Assembly: GCF_037975245.1 (NCBI RefSeq)
Contig: NC_092562.1
Coordinates: 12,724,001-12,788,000, forward strand
Length of the DNA: 64,000 bases
Direction of reading: 5' to 3'
From: Apostichopus japonicus
Lineage: Eukaryota > Echinodermata > Holothuroidea > Aspidochirotida > Stichopodidae
The position numbers were made by a program, and so were the translations under genes. Under the pieces are notes generated by a model. That model saw nothing but the letters and a program-made list of their open reading frames with translations, did no database searches and was not told where the DNA came from. This document shows, piece after piece, positions 47,248 through 61,182 of this stretch. How positions within the stretch are numbered: position 1 is the stretch's first letter; the number at the start of each line of letters is the position of its first letter.

Positions 47248-47863
47248 TTTCATTTATTGCTTTATTGGAACTAGGAATTTGGGCTAGGGAAGGGGTAATG
47301 GAAAAGTAACTAATAACACAGCGGAAACTAGAAAATATAGTCATTACAAAGTTGAGAGTTAATGTTCAGTTCACTAACTCCTGTTGCTGCAGTTACCATC
47401 TTATTTGTTACATAAGAACTTTGGGTATTTGTTATATTGATTCATATCTATAGATTCGTCTTCAATATTTATCACGGAATTTTATCACCCTAGGGAATCC
47501 AATATGGAAAACCTAGGGAAACCAAAAACTGGCTTGTAATCAACGAAAGAAAAAGAAATATAGATTTCATTGCGAACGGTCGCTTCAGAAATGATACTTC
47601 AGAGGTGAATTTATTTTTGTCTGATGAAGGAGCATTTTTTTTCAATTCGTATGTACCGTTTGCGAGATAACATCGTTTGAGTTAAATACGATAGAAACAG
47701 GCTGACTGATGTTTTTATTTACACTTAACATGAAATTTCATACGTCATAAATTGGGATATATCTCTATATGAAAATATTATGGTCGTTGGTATGTTGGTA
47801 ACTCTTCAGTTTTCAAGTATATGACATCACGCCCGTTTGCCTGGAGTTCACAATATATATATT

Positions 47864-47947
<84 letters not shown>

Positions 47948-49308
47948 GCATTTGTTACAAATTTCAATTATCAATATCTCGATAACGTTATGTGGGAATC
48001 GCAAAGTACTCCAATATGTCTAAACTCTGTTCTTCGTTAGTCGGTAAAGACTATATTTTCCATGGACTATCCTTTAAATATTCTCCAGTCATACACGATT
48101 TCTGAAGCTTACATATCGTTACCATTTCAATTAAATTTCATATTGCTGCCTTTCACTATCGCAATCATGGAAGCATGAGGTCTGCAAATAACGTATTAGA
48201 GTCGTTTGAAAGATGTCACAAACGTATTCAATACATTATAACGATATGAGCACAGGGTTGTACTTTTTGTGCAACGATCACAGCGAATGCTGTTTATTTA
48301 CTGCGAAATGTTTTAGATATGCCAAGTGGAAAGGTAAGTGGTACACCCATTGTGGCGCAGCATGGCTATAACAGGGGTGCATGGGAAGTTTAATTTTTGT
48401 GTCGAACGACCTCCTTTGACATTATTTGCACTTAAATACTTGTTGGATATATCAAAATATGATTATGTTTTTTGACAGTCTGTGATTCTTGTAAATAGTC
48501 AGCAAACCAGTTACTGTCACAGTAAAGGTTTGAATTTCACACAAAAAACGTATGTTAAGTATTAAATATATATAAAAATGAGACGGTGTGACTCCCCTGT
48601 CAAAGTTAATTGGGGGATATTTAATTACAACATTGGTCTATCAAAAGCTGCTTCATTAATTGCGGATGAAAGTTACAAATAAACTATAAAAGAAATTCAT
48701 CTCCTGGATCGAAATGAGTAACTGACTAATGAGCATTCATTGTTGATAAAGTAAAAGCATTCATTTGTTGATAAAGTAAGAGCTGAGATTTATTGTTTCA
48801 TGAATTGTTTCTTTGATTACCCATTATTTTGTAGACAGAAAATTTTCGTCTGCCTCCCTATAGGTCCTTTACATACACATTCTGTTATTATACTTTCTAC
48901 AAAGTTTCTCTTTTCGCTTTTCATGTACATTACCTATATATCTACTTATATGAATATTTTCAATGTATTATAGCGGGTCTGACAATCGGTTTATTATTTT
49001 AAGACGCTTCTCTTTACTTAGATCAAACCAATGTTTGTCTTCTCTCAGCTTTGCTACTTCAAATATAAAAAGGTTTAAATCCAAATGTCATTTTTATCTT
49101 TCTGACGTGTGGTGTATGAAATGATACGTATAACACATACGCCGATATGGAACGCCCTTACATAATTTCGTTTGCTCCCTCGGTTGCCATCGTTATTTCC
49201 GTAAGCCAGTCAATTCAATCGGTGTTTATTAACAAAGTGAGTAGATGTCAGAATCGATCTCTCTACTGTTGAATTTCTTAAAAACCTGAAGAAGAAAAAA
49301 GGCCCATG
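47248..49308. other. Gene-free stretch with a long TA microsatellite
   Basis: Contains the 3' part of the Ig gene transcript and about 92 bp of (TA)n at 47852-47943; nothing else supported. Frames across the (TA)n give Tyr-Ile repeats and are artefacts. Confidence 0.5.
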
Positions 49309-49628
49309 GCCCACACGTAATTTAATCATGTGCAAAGACACAAGGATAATTCCTGTAGTTGCATTGGACCCTTTATACATTGGAGAAACCAAAAAATACC
49401 ATCTACGACTTTTATCTGTACCGGGCCCCAAGCAACAGAAGCCCAAGGCCCACACATGATTTCATTATGTTAACACAAAGCAGGGTAATTCTTTTAGAGG
49501 TGTTTGCCCTATTGGACATTGTGGTATCCAAAAATACCAACGACTTCATTTTTAACTGTAACGGGGCCCATGCAGCAACCTCAATAGCCCACACAGGAAT
49601 TAATCATGTGAAAATAGACAAAAGGCCC
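49309..49628. repeat. Diverged 139-bp tandem repeat, about 2.3 units
   Basis: GCCCACAC marks unit starts at 49309, 49448 and 49587, exactly 139 bp apart. Shared parts are ATCATGTG, AATAATTC/GGTAATTC, CCAAAAAATACCA and CGGGGCCC. Units are only about 60-65% alike. Confidence 0.7.
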
Positions 49629-50281
49629 AAAAATTGCACTAAGGCATCAACGTGATCCCTGTGGCTTGAATATTTTATTTCCTTCTCTCAACATGCTGAC
49701 ACAAGTTTTGGACATTCTCATATAAATCTCGACACATATATATATACAGTTTTGGGCATTAATGAAACGATGGCTCGCGCCAATGTGCCAAAATTATAGC
49801 ATGACGTCAATATTGTATCTAGCAAGCAATGTTGACATGACCAATGTAGTAGTGGCATGCTGTTACAAGTTTTTCGACATTTATGGAACGTTTTGCTCTC
49901 CGTATATAAGAACATTACTTATATCGTACACAAATTTTCCTCTTTATTTTGGCTCTTCTTGGAGTATGGCATGATTTTGCTCAAAGTCATCTTTTAATGC
50001 AATTGTGAATCTTCGGCGTTTTTGCATTATAGAGCGCTATCATATCGGCTTTTACAGAGCCATAGAAACGGCCCTGGGTCCCGTGATACGCGATGAACAC
50101 CATATAGTAGTTCGACTATTTCCCACTTTGTGTGAATTAGCACATGTGCAGTTAATTCGACCACCTGGTGTCCGTGGAATTTTGCTGAACCACACCTACG
50201 ATCAGACCCTATATATAGTATAGGGTTTTGTTTTATCACAGCAATGGCACAATGATTGGATTGTTAAACCATGCCAGTGAG

Positions 50282-50463
<182 letters not shown>

Positions 50464-50891
50464 AACGTTGATATACTTCAGTGCCAGATAAGATTAGAAA
50501 AGCAAAGGAATTGAAGAAATGAGGATTACTAGTATGTCGGATAATTAAACATAATTAAACCGCAACATTATATTAATTTCATGAAGTGTCAGTTTAACGT
50601 TATATATTAAGTTTACAGTACATCCCTTACAGGATATGAGAAATGGTATTTAATGAACGACCCAGCGACTCATTCAACGTATAATTTGTTTGCTATAACT
50701 TGGGCTGCGAGAGAGTATGTTTACGGCTATATAACCCAAACGTTCTCATAATGCTTCTGAATGAAGATCATCGGGAACGGCTTGTAATTAACAAAAACTG
50801 GTTGATTGCAGTGTCGAATGCAGTTAAATCTTGAACGCAACGTAATCTATACCATTATGAATTAGAGGATGAAGGGAGGTGGGGGGGGGGG

Positions 50892-50925
50892 TGGAGGAGG
50901 AGGAGGAGGAGGAGGAGGAGGAGGA
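50892..50925. repeat. (GGA)n microsatellite next to a G-run
   Basis: About 11 GGA units following a run of about 11 G. Confidence 0.9.
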
Positions 50926-52246
50926 ACAAATAGGCTATAACTGTGTTGCTAACATTTCTATTTATCTTAGGCCTACTCAATGGACTAATATTTCAAATAG
51001 CATGTATTGATCAATAACAGTCGGTAAGAAGCCAATGGCGTTATCTGTTGCGTATCCCATAACTTAAACCAGACCAAGCAACCCCAGATCCACCTTTTGC
51101 ACAACCAATCGATATACAAGGTATGCCATTCAGAAGAATCAACACAATTAGAGAAGATTATTATTGACCTTTAACCTTGTAACAACACAACACTTTTCAT
51201 ATACTTGTTACGCAAAGAAGTATTCTTATACCATTTCTGGTGTTATCACAGCAGGCTGCGAGTAGGCTATCACGCAGAATTAATTCCCTTCAACTGTTAC
51301 CCATAGTGGTTTAACCAACTGTTTCAGTAACTGTAAAGTACTCAATGAACAGAGCTACATTATACATTAATGCAACTCCAAACCGAACCATTGACAAAAG
51401 ATGGAGACAACCTGTCATGCTTCAAATTACAATCTCGATACTGTGTTACTGCAAACGGGCTGCATGTATATAAAATACGTTCGTAAACACTGTGCTAACT
51501 ACCAAACAACTTGAGTATGCACAACACTGACTAAACGTATAGTAAACAAACGTACATCAATCGCGGCCATAGCTTGCCGCACAATACCGTTCACAGCTAA
51601 GTACGGCTACGACCAGGTGACCACTCAGAAACGTCATGTGAGTAATGGGTGACACGCAAAACCACTGAAATAAAAGCCCTCTATTTCTAAAAGTCTACGA
51701 GAGCTCCCACCTTTAAGCTACTTGGTTACAAGCAAGCATGCTTACATTAATTTCGTCTGGTAGACTTATGCAATTGGTACAAGTCACGAGGACGTGTTAT
51801 AAAGTGTAGAGTATGCTTCTTATTTACAAATCATAATGTATTTTGCATGTTAGTTACGGTCACTGCAAAATTAAGACAAAAATGTTTTCAGAATTTAACA
51901 AATGTAAATGATAAAAAGAAACATATGCAGAACGACTAAAAGTATGCGTTATTTTCTTTTACTAAAAAAGAAAGAAAAGAAATTGTAGTTTCTAAATAAA
52001 GCCTTAACAGATAATCTCATATACATCGTCGAAAGCTAAGGTAGCATATCAATATCTTTTGTCTTGTAACTGCATTAGAAGGTCACTGAAGCATATATGG
52101 GGTTTATTGTTCATATGATTACTACCGTATTACAACATTTGTGTGTGTGTACGTCACGGTGCGTGTGCACATTTTGTCGTAGGCCTATACCAACATAGAA
52201 ATTGATATATATACCCCAACCTTATACCGTGTGTGCTTGTCGTTTT
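50926..52246. other. Gene-free stretch upstream of the sulfotransferase
   Basis: No exon recognised. It may contain an untranslated first exon and promoter of the sulfotransferase gene, because the first coding exon appears to begin after an acceptor-like CGTTTTACAG at 52241-52250. Confidence 0.35.
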
Positions 52247-52329
52247 ACAGTGTGGCATGGTCTTTATCCACCGTGTATTTCAAAGGACGAGATAGAACAA
52301 CTAGGATACTCTGCCAGTTGGTGAAGAAC
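52247..52329 (+). repeat. 83-bp direct repeat, copy 1 (in sulfotransferase exon 1)
   Basis: ACAGTGTGGCATGGTC to GTTGGTGAAGAAC. Matches 52693-52775 at 79 of 83 positions. Covers the leader just upstream of the ATG at 52348. Confidence 0.9.
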
Positions 52330-52347
52330 CTAACCCGAGACGAAACC

Positions 52348-52494
52348 ATGTCACTTTGCGTTAAATTGAGAAGAAACGCGCGTGTTACCTTGATGATGCT
52401 TCTATTACTGACCGTCCTCATAGTACTGAACTACAACACGGAGCACAGCAAGAACGCCAAAGGCATGCACAAGTTAAACGGTAAGTCACAAATG

Positions 52495-52539
<45 letters not shown>

Positions 52540-55500
52540 TCATTCCATATCAAATCACCAGATTTTGGAGTATGTTGTAGTTCGACATCCTTGAAAAATT
52601 CCCAAATTTATTGTATGACTGGAATCCCATGCATTAAGCATATTCTGAAACTTTCAGTTGCATTGCTTCACAATTGTTAGGTGTAAACATATACAGTGTG
52701 GCATGGTCTTTCCCCACCGTGTATTTCAAAGGACGAGATAGAACAACTAGGATACTCTTTCAGTTGGTGAAGAACACATTGTCCTTATCCAAATGGATCC
52801 CCACCAAACATGATACTAGCCCAGCCATTTTCACTATATTCCTGCAGATATCATTTTCATATAAACAAATACTATTTGCAATGTACTGTATGCTTCTGGT
52901 TTAATTCACTTAATTTAAAAGACTTTACTATAAAATGAATGTCAATCAAAAGATACATGTACGGGGTGTTTGATTAATTCAAATGTGCAGATCATTTGTG
53001 AAACACTTCAAAGTACAGTTTACAAAAAAATACTTTTCACAAAGTTGTGTATAAACCACACATTAGACAACCCAACATTGAAAATATATATGTTCTCCAT
53101 GTTCACTTAAAGAGACAGGGTTTGATTGCTGAGAAGGATTTTATAAAGTGGGTACAGTAATCAATACAGTCAGTGCTAATGTAAAGGTATATTCACTTTA
53201 ACTAACAGTTTAAATTGTTAGGCAAAAATGATAAAGCACCAAGAAACACTGGTCAGTCAGTTTAAACCTTAAAATTGTTCTTAACCCATTCATAAATTGA
53301 AGGTGGAAAACAGTAAGGACCAGCAACACAAAAGCTCCAGATTCATCTTTAAAAAGAAACTATTGGACTCAAAATACAATGCTATTGTAGTATCGTCTCA
53401 AGCTGTCTCTATCGTGGATGCACTTTACCCTTAGAGGATACTTAACTACTATGAATAAATTTATGTGCTAATACTTTTCTGTAATAATGTGAAAATGGCT
53501 GGGCTCGTATCATGTTTGGTGGGATCCATTTGGATAAGGACAATGAGTGTCAGAAGACTGTTTACACATAACACTAATACACACTGTACATGTACACCCA
53601 ATACAATATATGTACTGTACACTTATATTATGGTGTTCCAATCATACAAAATCATACAAATCGCTTGGAGCAAAATGTGTCGATAGTGTCTGTTACTTAA
53701 ACCACTTCAACAACCAAAGGGTATGGTATCGGTTCAAGATTGTTCTTGTTCTTGTCATTTTACGGTACTAGAAGGTAGGAGCACTGGAAGATCTCTGTCA
53801 AAGCGATTTCTCTTCATTTTAGACAAGTTTGTTGTTGCTTTGCAAAGTACTGTCACTTCTGGCTGACACCCCAGTAAATGAATTGTCCAATTTCTTAACA
53901 TATCCAAACTGGTCCCACTTTACCAATAATCAGTGGGATATCAGCTAATGCAATTCCATGTGAATTAAACATTAAGCTAAACAATAAAACTTAACTGATT
54001 TACATATATGAATGATTGCAAGGAGGTTGCAATAGTGCATACAGTGTTATGGTTCCAGTGACCTCTACATGCATAACTTGTACATGAACAAATCTCAAGT
54101 ACACACCCTCACAGCTAGGCCTATGAAAAACATAACAATGTTTTGAATGAATATCTTTCTTTCTTTGAAAAAACCACAACTTGTTCTACAAAGAACCAAA
54201 ATTTCAATCATTTGCACAGATGATTGAATATGTTTGAAAACGAATAAATCATAACAATCAACGCAATTACTTTTTTAACAACAATTCCATTACAGAGATT
54301 TTTTGCTAAAAGCAGTCAATGGTGGTTTCCACAATTCTTGTGATTTGCTTGGCTAATAGCCAATATCATTGTTCGCAATGATTCTTGCATGTATAGGTCT
54401 TTCACACAAAACAAAATGGTAATGTATATATAGATCGAATAGACGCTTAATTTTCTTTCTTTCTTCTATAAATTGTACTTTTTTATATTTATTATACAGA
54501 CCAACTAGTCAACAAAAGAGCGCAAACATAAAATGCATTACAGAGTGCATGAAGAGTACGGGTTGGAATGAAGCGGGTGGGGGGGGGGGAGGAGGGGAGG
54601 GGGACGATTGCAAGTAAATGTTCAAACTTCAATAGAATTCCACTGCCATTTTAAAAGCCTTTTTCATTTCTTGAGATGCCTTTTCTCTCATTTTTGTAGC
54701 TCAAACCAGCTATGCTGGGTTGAGCTATTGTGATACCCCACCGTCACTCGATCTATCCATCCATTCATCCTTCCAGCCATCCATCCATCCATCTACCCAG
54801 TAGAAAATAACGCTACAACAGTATAAACAATTATAACACAGCTGTAACAGTTAAACTAACAATTATAAGAACAATAAGGATGATAGTAATATTAATTGAT
54901 TAATGAGCCTGCATGTATTCAGTTACTTTTCTCGAGATAACAATTATTCTCTGCTTATTTGACGAATAACATTTCTGAAGTTCTGTTTAAGTTTAACTTA
55001 ATATGTTATCTACAGATGATAAGTTTACTTTGGCATATAAAACTTGATAAACTCCGCGAAATACAGCTGTCAGCCAAAAATTCATAATCTCGTAAAAAAA
55101 AAACTCATGGGTGAATTCTGCCTCGACTGTTAACGAGAACATCACGTGGGTAACACACACAGCACAAACAAATAGTAAATTTACTAACCAAGAACAGAAG
55201 TTGGAAACCTGCTCGCAGCTTTTAAAATCCTACAAAACCATTTCTTAAGTGCCCTCTGTTCTTGTGTGTGTGTTTTTTTTTGGTGGCTTGTGTACGTCGA
55301 GTGGGGAAATGTATTCCTTCGCTTTCGCATGATATTGCTTAAAAAATATATGCGTTACAAACAGCGACGTAGCCAGGAATTTGGACGGGGGGGGGGGCAC
55401 ATTTTGTGATTGATATGGGGGAACTCGCGTCCTGAAGTTGATTTTAGTGTACCCATTCCACGAAACGAATTCTGACTTCAAGAGTACGGCTCACGAATCT

Positions 55501-58009
55501 TAGATAACGTAGACACGAACCCAATGGAACGTATGTATCATAAGTCAGTTCAACATGTGATCCAAACATTAAAAGTAAAGTTAGGGCGTTTGAAGGGAAA
55601 CCCCGTCACTAGACTTAAATAAGTGTCAGTGTGTAACTCAGTGTGTGTCTTCGAACTTCCAAGCGATGGTCATTATTGGTGCTGACGTTACCAGCATTCT
55701 GATTGGCTGAAAACTCCGTAATTGCAAACTTGCTTGGGAAGAAAATGTTCGCGCCCCGGTATGGCTATGGACCTGAGTATAGAGGGAATTTTGTAGTTTA
55801 ATAACAAAGGATTACGATAAAGAAAAAAACATGTAAATACCTTCACTGACCATACTTACGATAAAGGGATAATCTTCAAAACTTCATGAAGTAATTTGAA
55901 ATTTATTTCTTCTTCTTTCTGTAGAGGTTCTGGCAGCAAAACATCATGATATTCTCAAGACAATCAATTGGAACACTGTGAACAAATTCGACCTGGTGGA
56001 CTCGGTAAGTGTTCAATGGGGATCTTCAGCATTTATGCATCAGTACACTGTCATATCGCTCCTTACAATAGCATAGATACGGCTCTGGACCCTAATGCGC
56101 GAGATCTGTACTGTTCACATATCTCCAAGGCTTTTGCACGGCGCGTTGTAATATAGCTAAATGTTTAAAAAAATGTTTTAAAAAAGATCTCGTCTTTATT
56201 AATTACGAGAAGAATCGCAGGTTTATAAGTCCAGTTTATTGCATTTCGGAGACTTGGGAACAAGTTTGGTATCACACCACAAATAATTGCTCCCATTGAC
56301 TTACACACTAAACTCTTCACTTTCCAAGGTTTATAATAGAGCATATGTACAAGTTTTCAACTGACATTTCCTACCCAGCATATGATAGCTGATGACTTGT
56401 GCTATCATCAAAAATTCAACTTTTGCCACCATGACCATTTACATTTGAACTAGAAGAGCCCTAAGTTTGCCATAGTGCTCCCTTCCCCATCTGCTAGACG
56501 TCACTGCGGAATCTTCTTGTTTCACCTTATAACTTCCAGATTATGTGTATTTAGATGCTTCACACCTACAGGCTTCGAATATTTGTCTTCATTATCCGTT
56601 ACTGCAGAGTAAGGAAGTGTATCGCCCTTTGAAACTCATATCGCGAATCTAAAACCGGCACTTACATATTTGCCAAGACTATTCAGTGATGTGAAGCTCA
56701 AGGCAGCAAACGCTGAACATGAGCTGTGATCCCAAATGTCACACAAGACCTCAATTAATTTGCAAAAAGATGATTAACTGTAAAATAAAGAAACAAAATC
56801 AGCTGACTTGCAAGGATAAACATCAGTCACCCTTGTTATTGCCAGATGCATTCATACAATACCACCAAATTTGAAAGCTTCATGTCTTCGCGGCCACATT
56901 AAATTATACGAAGATTTTTTATTCAAACCTCCAGAAAAGTTCACACAATTTCCTCGAGGCAACCACACAATTGACAAAATGTCTCTCAACCTCAGAAACT
57001 TCCAGAGAGAACTGGTTTCTTCTAGGGTTTTGAAAAGAGTATAGTGTGGTGTGGAGGAGGGGGAGGGGGTGGGGAGTAATCGTTATTTTAAGTGTTTACA
57101 TGTATTCTATGTTGAGTTACATTGTTTTTCATTTTAATCACATTTCAGGATGACTGTGATGGTGTCTGCCAAGCTGAAATTCAAAAAAGCCGGAAGATAT
57201 TAATCCACGATGTTTGCTATAAGACGGATACTACTGCACCTGATATCTCAAATCAATCTTTTATCAACCATCTAAATCATCTTTACGTTATCGATAAGTA
57301 CAAACTCTTGTATTGTTTTGTACCTAAAGTCGCCTGCACTAACATCAAGAGAATATTACTTACAGGGTTAGACTTCCTTCAACCGAACCAAGAAATCCAA
57401 CATATTGACATTCACGTAATGGCGGATAGTGTGCTTCCGCTTTTGAGCAACTTCAAGCCAAAAGACATAATGTATCGCTTAAACGAGTATCAAAAAGTCC
57501 TGTTTGTCCGTGAACCGATATCGCGGTTAGTTTCAGCGTATCGCGATAAACTGGAGAAACCTACTAATCAAGATTCCATTAATTTTAGAAAGAAATTTAG
57601 TGCCAAAATAAAGAAACTTAAAGACTCGGTAGATGATCTTACGAATGGCATAGAGTACAATGCCACTTTTGAAGATTTCGCTTCTTACCTTGGTGATCCT
57701 TCCACAGTTTTGGACTACACCGAGGACCACTGGCGACCAATCAGCGACCTCTGTATGCCCTGTCAGATCAAGTATGATTTCATAGGTAGATTTGAAACTC
57801 TAACCCGAGACAACGATTTTGTCATCAAAAAGTTTCTCCTCCCAGATTCTGCGGACCTTCAACTCCACCCACCAACTAACCCAACCAATAGCTCACACCG
57901 TTCAACTATCGACAAGTACACGTCAAATCTTTCGAAACAGAAGATGAGGGCGTTGTATGAGAGATTTCAAATGGATTTCAAATTGTTTTGTTATAATATC
58001 GATATATGA
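52348..58009 (+). CDS. Carbohydrate sulfotransferase, HNK-1/C4ST family (Sulfotransfer_2)
   Basis: Coding exons 52348-52480, 55925-56004 and 57149-58009 (133 + 80 + 861 = 1074 nt, 357 aa plus stop), with phases 1 and 0 matching and donors GTAAGT/GTAAGT. It transfers sulfate from PAPS to a hydroxyl of a glycan, in the Golgi lumen. Seen: a short basic cytoplasmic tail and signal anchor (RRNARVTLMMLLLLTVLIVL, about residues 8-27), the 5'-phosphosulfate loop YCFVPKVACTNIKRIL (about 126-141), the 3'-phosphate motif REPISRLVSAYRDK (about 192-205), and the family block HWRPISDLCMPCQIKYDFIG followed by RFETL (about 265-289). Length is normal for CHST8-14 relatives. Which sugar it modifies cannot be read from sequence; chondroitin/dermatan 4-O-sulfation is the nearest guess. 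The ATG at 52348 has A at -3 and gives the anchor directly. Confidence 0.88.
52496..52534. repeat. (TA)n microsatellite beside a donor site
   Basis: Begins about 15 nt after the donor at 52481, inside the first sulfotransferase intron. Confidence 0.9.
52693..52775 (+). repeat. 83-bp direct repeat, copy 2 (intronic exon remnant)
   Basis: Near-copy of 52247-52329, preserving the leading ACAG that could act as a splice acceptor. After it the sequence diverges and the start codon and membrane anchor are missing. Confidence 0.9.
54560..54825. repeat. Simple-sequence and hairpin cluster in sulfotransferase intron 1
   Basis: A G-run at 54577-54602, an imperfect hairpin AGCTCAAACCAGC / GCTGGGTTGAGCT (54698-54726) and (CCAT)n near 54755-54795. 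They may be parts of one old repeat. Confidence 0.45.
55366..55400. repeat. G-run element end
   Basis: CAGCGACGTAGCCAGGAATT followed by a G-run resembles the CAGTGGCGTAGCCAGG termini seen elsewhere in the window; the other end was not found. Confidence 0.4.
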
Positions 58010-58304
58010 TCGAAACATTACTTCAAATATTATACCGCGATATTAATCGAGTGATAAATTATACCACATCCAGAAAGTGTGTTTCTATTGATATAAGTCT
58101 CTCAAGAAGAGTATGCCAGAATCATCCAGAACAAAGCTAAACTGGTATAAATGCTTGGATCTTCACTTCCAGAAGACCGTCTTGTTGCCTTTCCTGTACT
58201 CAGAAACCCTATATAGATAGCATATTTGCTCCGTTGTCATAATATATTGCTACATTGTACTTGTTCAGCATAAGCTTCATTTCTAATGCTGTATATATAT
58301 AATA

Positions 58305-58316
58305 TATATATATGTA

Positions 58317-58391
<75 letters not shown>
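58305..58391. repeat. (TA)n microsatellite in the sulfotransferase 3' region
   Basis: About 85 bp of AT dinucleotides with TATG interruptions at the start, about 300 nt after the stop codon. Confidence 0.9.
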
Positions 58392-58394
<3 letters not shown>

Positions 58395-58732
58395 CGTCTT
58401 TTTAGACTCATCGGGCGAAGGTAGGAATCGAACCCCGTTTCACAGACCACTCGACCACATTGTTTTTCTACTGGTGTGTGAATGCGTATATACTCGCTTT
58501 GTATAACATTCAATGAGGGCATATTACTAACGTGTTATGAATATACAGAGTGCATCGTCCCTGGTAATTTTGATTCTGACATTGTTCACGTAATTACAGG
58601 CAAGCCAAGCCGTATTTATGAACGGAATGTGACAGATATTTATCAAATTAATAACATGTTTATATCACACAGTCAGAAGAAATGGTCACGTGCATAAATT
58701 GAGTCCCTTGTCCATGCACCCCAAAACATGAG

Positions 58733-58738
58733 AATAAA
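58733..58738 (+). terminator. Possible poly(A) signal of the sulfotransferase gene
   Basis: AATAAA, 724 nt after the stop; the first canonical hexamer I found downstream. Confidence 0.3.
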
Positions 58739-59454
58739 ATATTGGGATTACGAAAATACATTTGCATATAACAACTATCATTAAATAATTATCCAATCGA
58801 TTATCCCATGTATTATTCATAATGATCAATCAATGATCATGAGCAGCCAGTTGGGACAATTTCCAAATGCTAACATCTCTCTATACTGTACTAAGATACC
58901 ATGCTCTCATAGCACTGGTATTGTCAGTATTAACAGTTCCTAACCTTGATCTGATAGAAACATGATATTCATACTGCTCGTACTGACAAACGAGTGCTCT
59001 GAAGCGGGACATAACACTGCAGTATAGAAAAATTTGTCCCAACTGGGTGCAACGAGTCGTCAATATTCAACCACTGATCACCAGATCTTGGATGGGAACA
59101 CATCTGAAATCACAAGAATACAACACTGCAGCCCATATAGAATCAAAGTAAAGTATAACAAGTGAAATACGTAACAATACGACTTGTATCGTCATATAAT
59201 CCACACATGGGACTATGTGGTCGGTATTTGCTCTATAAAGAACACGGCGGCTGTTCACTGAACAACAACCCTATTTATAACATGTCAAAGATTCTCCCAA
59301 CACTTCTAACATAAAATTTTAGATAGAATCTTTTCTTTCTCTCACAAAACATCTATATCTGCTACAAAACTAGATTTTATCATCGACACGGGAAGTTCTG
59401 TTCAGGTTTCACATCTTAAGCTATACCCTGCCCGGTTGTGGGACATAAACACAG
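58739..59454. other. Gene-free stretch
   Basis: No exon or element recognised. Confidence 0.4.
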
Positions 59455-59535
59455 TGGCGTCGCCAAGGGGGGGGGGCCAGGGGGCACGTGCCCCCCTGGA
59501 AAACCCAGTGCCCCCCGAGTGCCCCCCCCCCATCT
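59455..59535. repeat. CAGTGGCGTCGCC-type element end with G/C runs
   Basis: CAGTGGCGTCGCCAAGGGGG followed by alternating G-runs and C-runs up to 59530. Only one terminus is seen. Confidence 0.45.
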
Positions 59536-60371
59536 GAGATTTGGGTTGGTAAAAAAATATATATATATTTTGTTATATTCAACTCCCATCATTTGAGTTG
59601 GTTTTTCATAAGGACAAAGAAGCACAGAAATTCGTATTTTCTTCAAATGAGCTGCGAAAAAATGAAAAAGTTTATCCTTGAACGTCGGGTATCCAAGTCG
59701 TGACCTGCGCCATCACAACAGGTGTCGATATTTACATTGAATGTGTCAGTGCTCACGCCATACCAGCGGATATACACGTCCGCTTCGCGAGCTACATGAC
59801 TGTGAGAAGGGAGGGTACTGCAATATGTTGCCTTGGTCTGAGGTTGACAGGTTAGGAGCTGACGAAATGTGAGAATGTGAGGGTCCGCAGGCACCATACT
59901 TGCCTATATTTGTGGACCCATATATTAACCCTGTTGTGTAGGGGGTGCAGAGGTTATTTGAGGTTAGATGCTTGTAGGAACAAATGGCGAATGTTCACAC
60001 CTGCATACTGAGCCATACTCGATGTGTGATCAAACTTTGGATTGCATGGTGAGATCCCTGATAGGAGCCAATAACGATGCTGGAACCTGTTACATCTTAA
60101 CAGATATTGGGTGAAAACGAGAAAGACAAGAAAGGAGTCGGGGGTCATGCACACATTAATTCAACAAATGTAGGTTCTATTGATATAGGGTTGGACATAA
60201 TATCGACAGCATGTGGTTCATATCCTCTGCAAAATTCTGCCCCTTGTTAAAATCATTACCTCAAAAATAGCAATTTCTGGAGATATCTTTAGATCGAATT
60301 TAGCCTCAAATGTGGCAGCATTTTGCATCTAGCCCATCCTCCGTATGCGAAAATTTTCCAAAGGGAAGGGG
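59536..60371. other. Gene-free stretch
   Basis: No exon recognised; TA repeat at 59557-59568. Confidence 0.35.
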
Positions 60372-61182
60372 GGGCAGTGGCGGCGACACCAGGGGGGGAC
60401 TTGGGGGGCTCAGCCCCCAATGAAAAAGTTGAGGGGGCAAATGCATGATAAGCCGCCCCCCCAATATTTACCAAGGCTCCGAAACGTGCATCTGCCCATT
60501 TTTCAATGCATACTTGTCGATCTGTCCGATGCACACGTATACTATATAGGTGTAATAATTTTAATAAATGCTGGGGGACCCTCGGCCCGTCCCCTGGCTA
60601 TAGACCACATTGTCACCCCAACCGCGTCTTCACGCCCCGTGAAAAGTGGAAGCAGTGAGTGTGAGTACCGGTAAGCGCAACAAAACTTCGTCTTAGGCCA
60701 ATGACTTGCTTCATTTCAGCCAGTTCTCCAACATCCCCTTACTACACTCAAAAACGTCTTTGCGAGTACACTACGAGTAATAGCTACTTTCTTAAAACAC
60801 CATCGAATATATATACAAATTACAATGTTTTTACAGACTTTTACGTGCAATCTGAGAAATTGCAGGCTTGAGGCCCATACTTTAGGGCTAGGTATTCGCA
60901 GCATAAAACACTCGGGAAGTGCCGTTTCCGGCCATCTGGGGGTTTAAAAAACCCAAAAATTCCTTGTACGCTGCGCGCCAACCGATGGTGGCGCTCCGCT
61001 TAGATAGTCTCTACACATTAGCCCCCCCCCAATAATTTCCCGTTCTGCCGGTCTGGAGGGGCACCCCCTCCCCTTAGACCCCTCCCCCAGGACGGCGATC
61101 CGTATCCACCTAAGTGCCCCCCATCAAATGCTGGTGCCACCCCTGTGCCCCCCAGACTGAAAAGTCTGGTGACGCCACTGCA
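60372..61182. mobile_element. Cluster of G/C-run repeat fragments
   Basis: CAGTGGCGGCGACACCAGGG at 60374, a MITE core fragment at 60909-61020 (CGGGAAGTGCCGTTTCCGGC, GCGCGCCAACC, GCTCCGCTTAGATAGT), and a terminus reading GTCTGGTGACGCCACTG at 61166-61182, which is the reverse complement of a CAGTGGCGTCACCAGAC start. The 60374 and 61182 ends are inverted relative to each other, so this may be one long degraded element or a nest of several. Confidence 0.5.
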
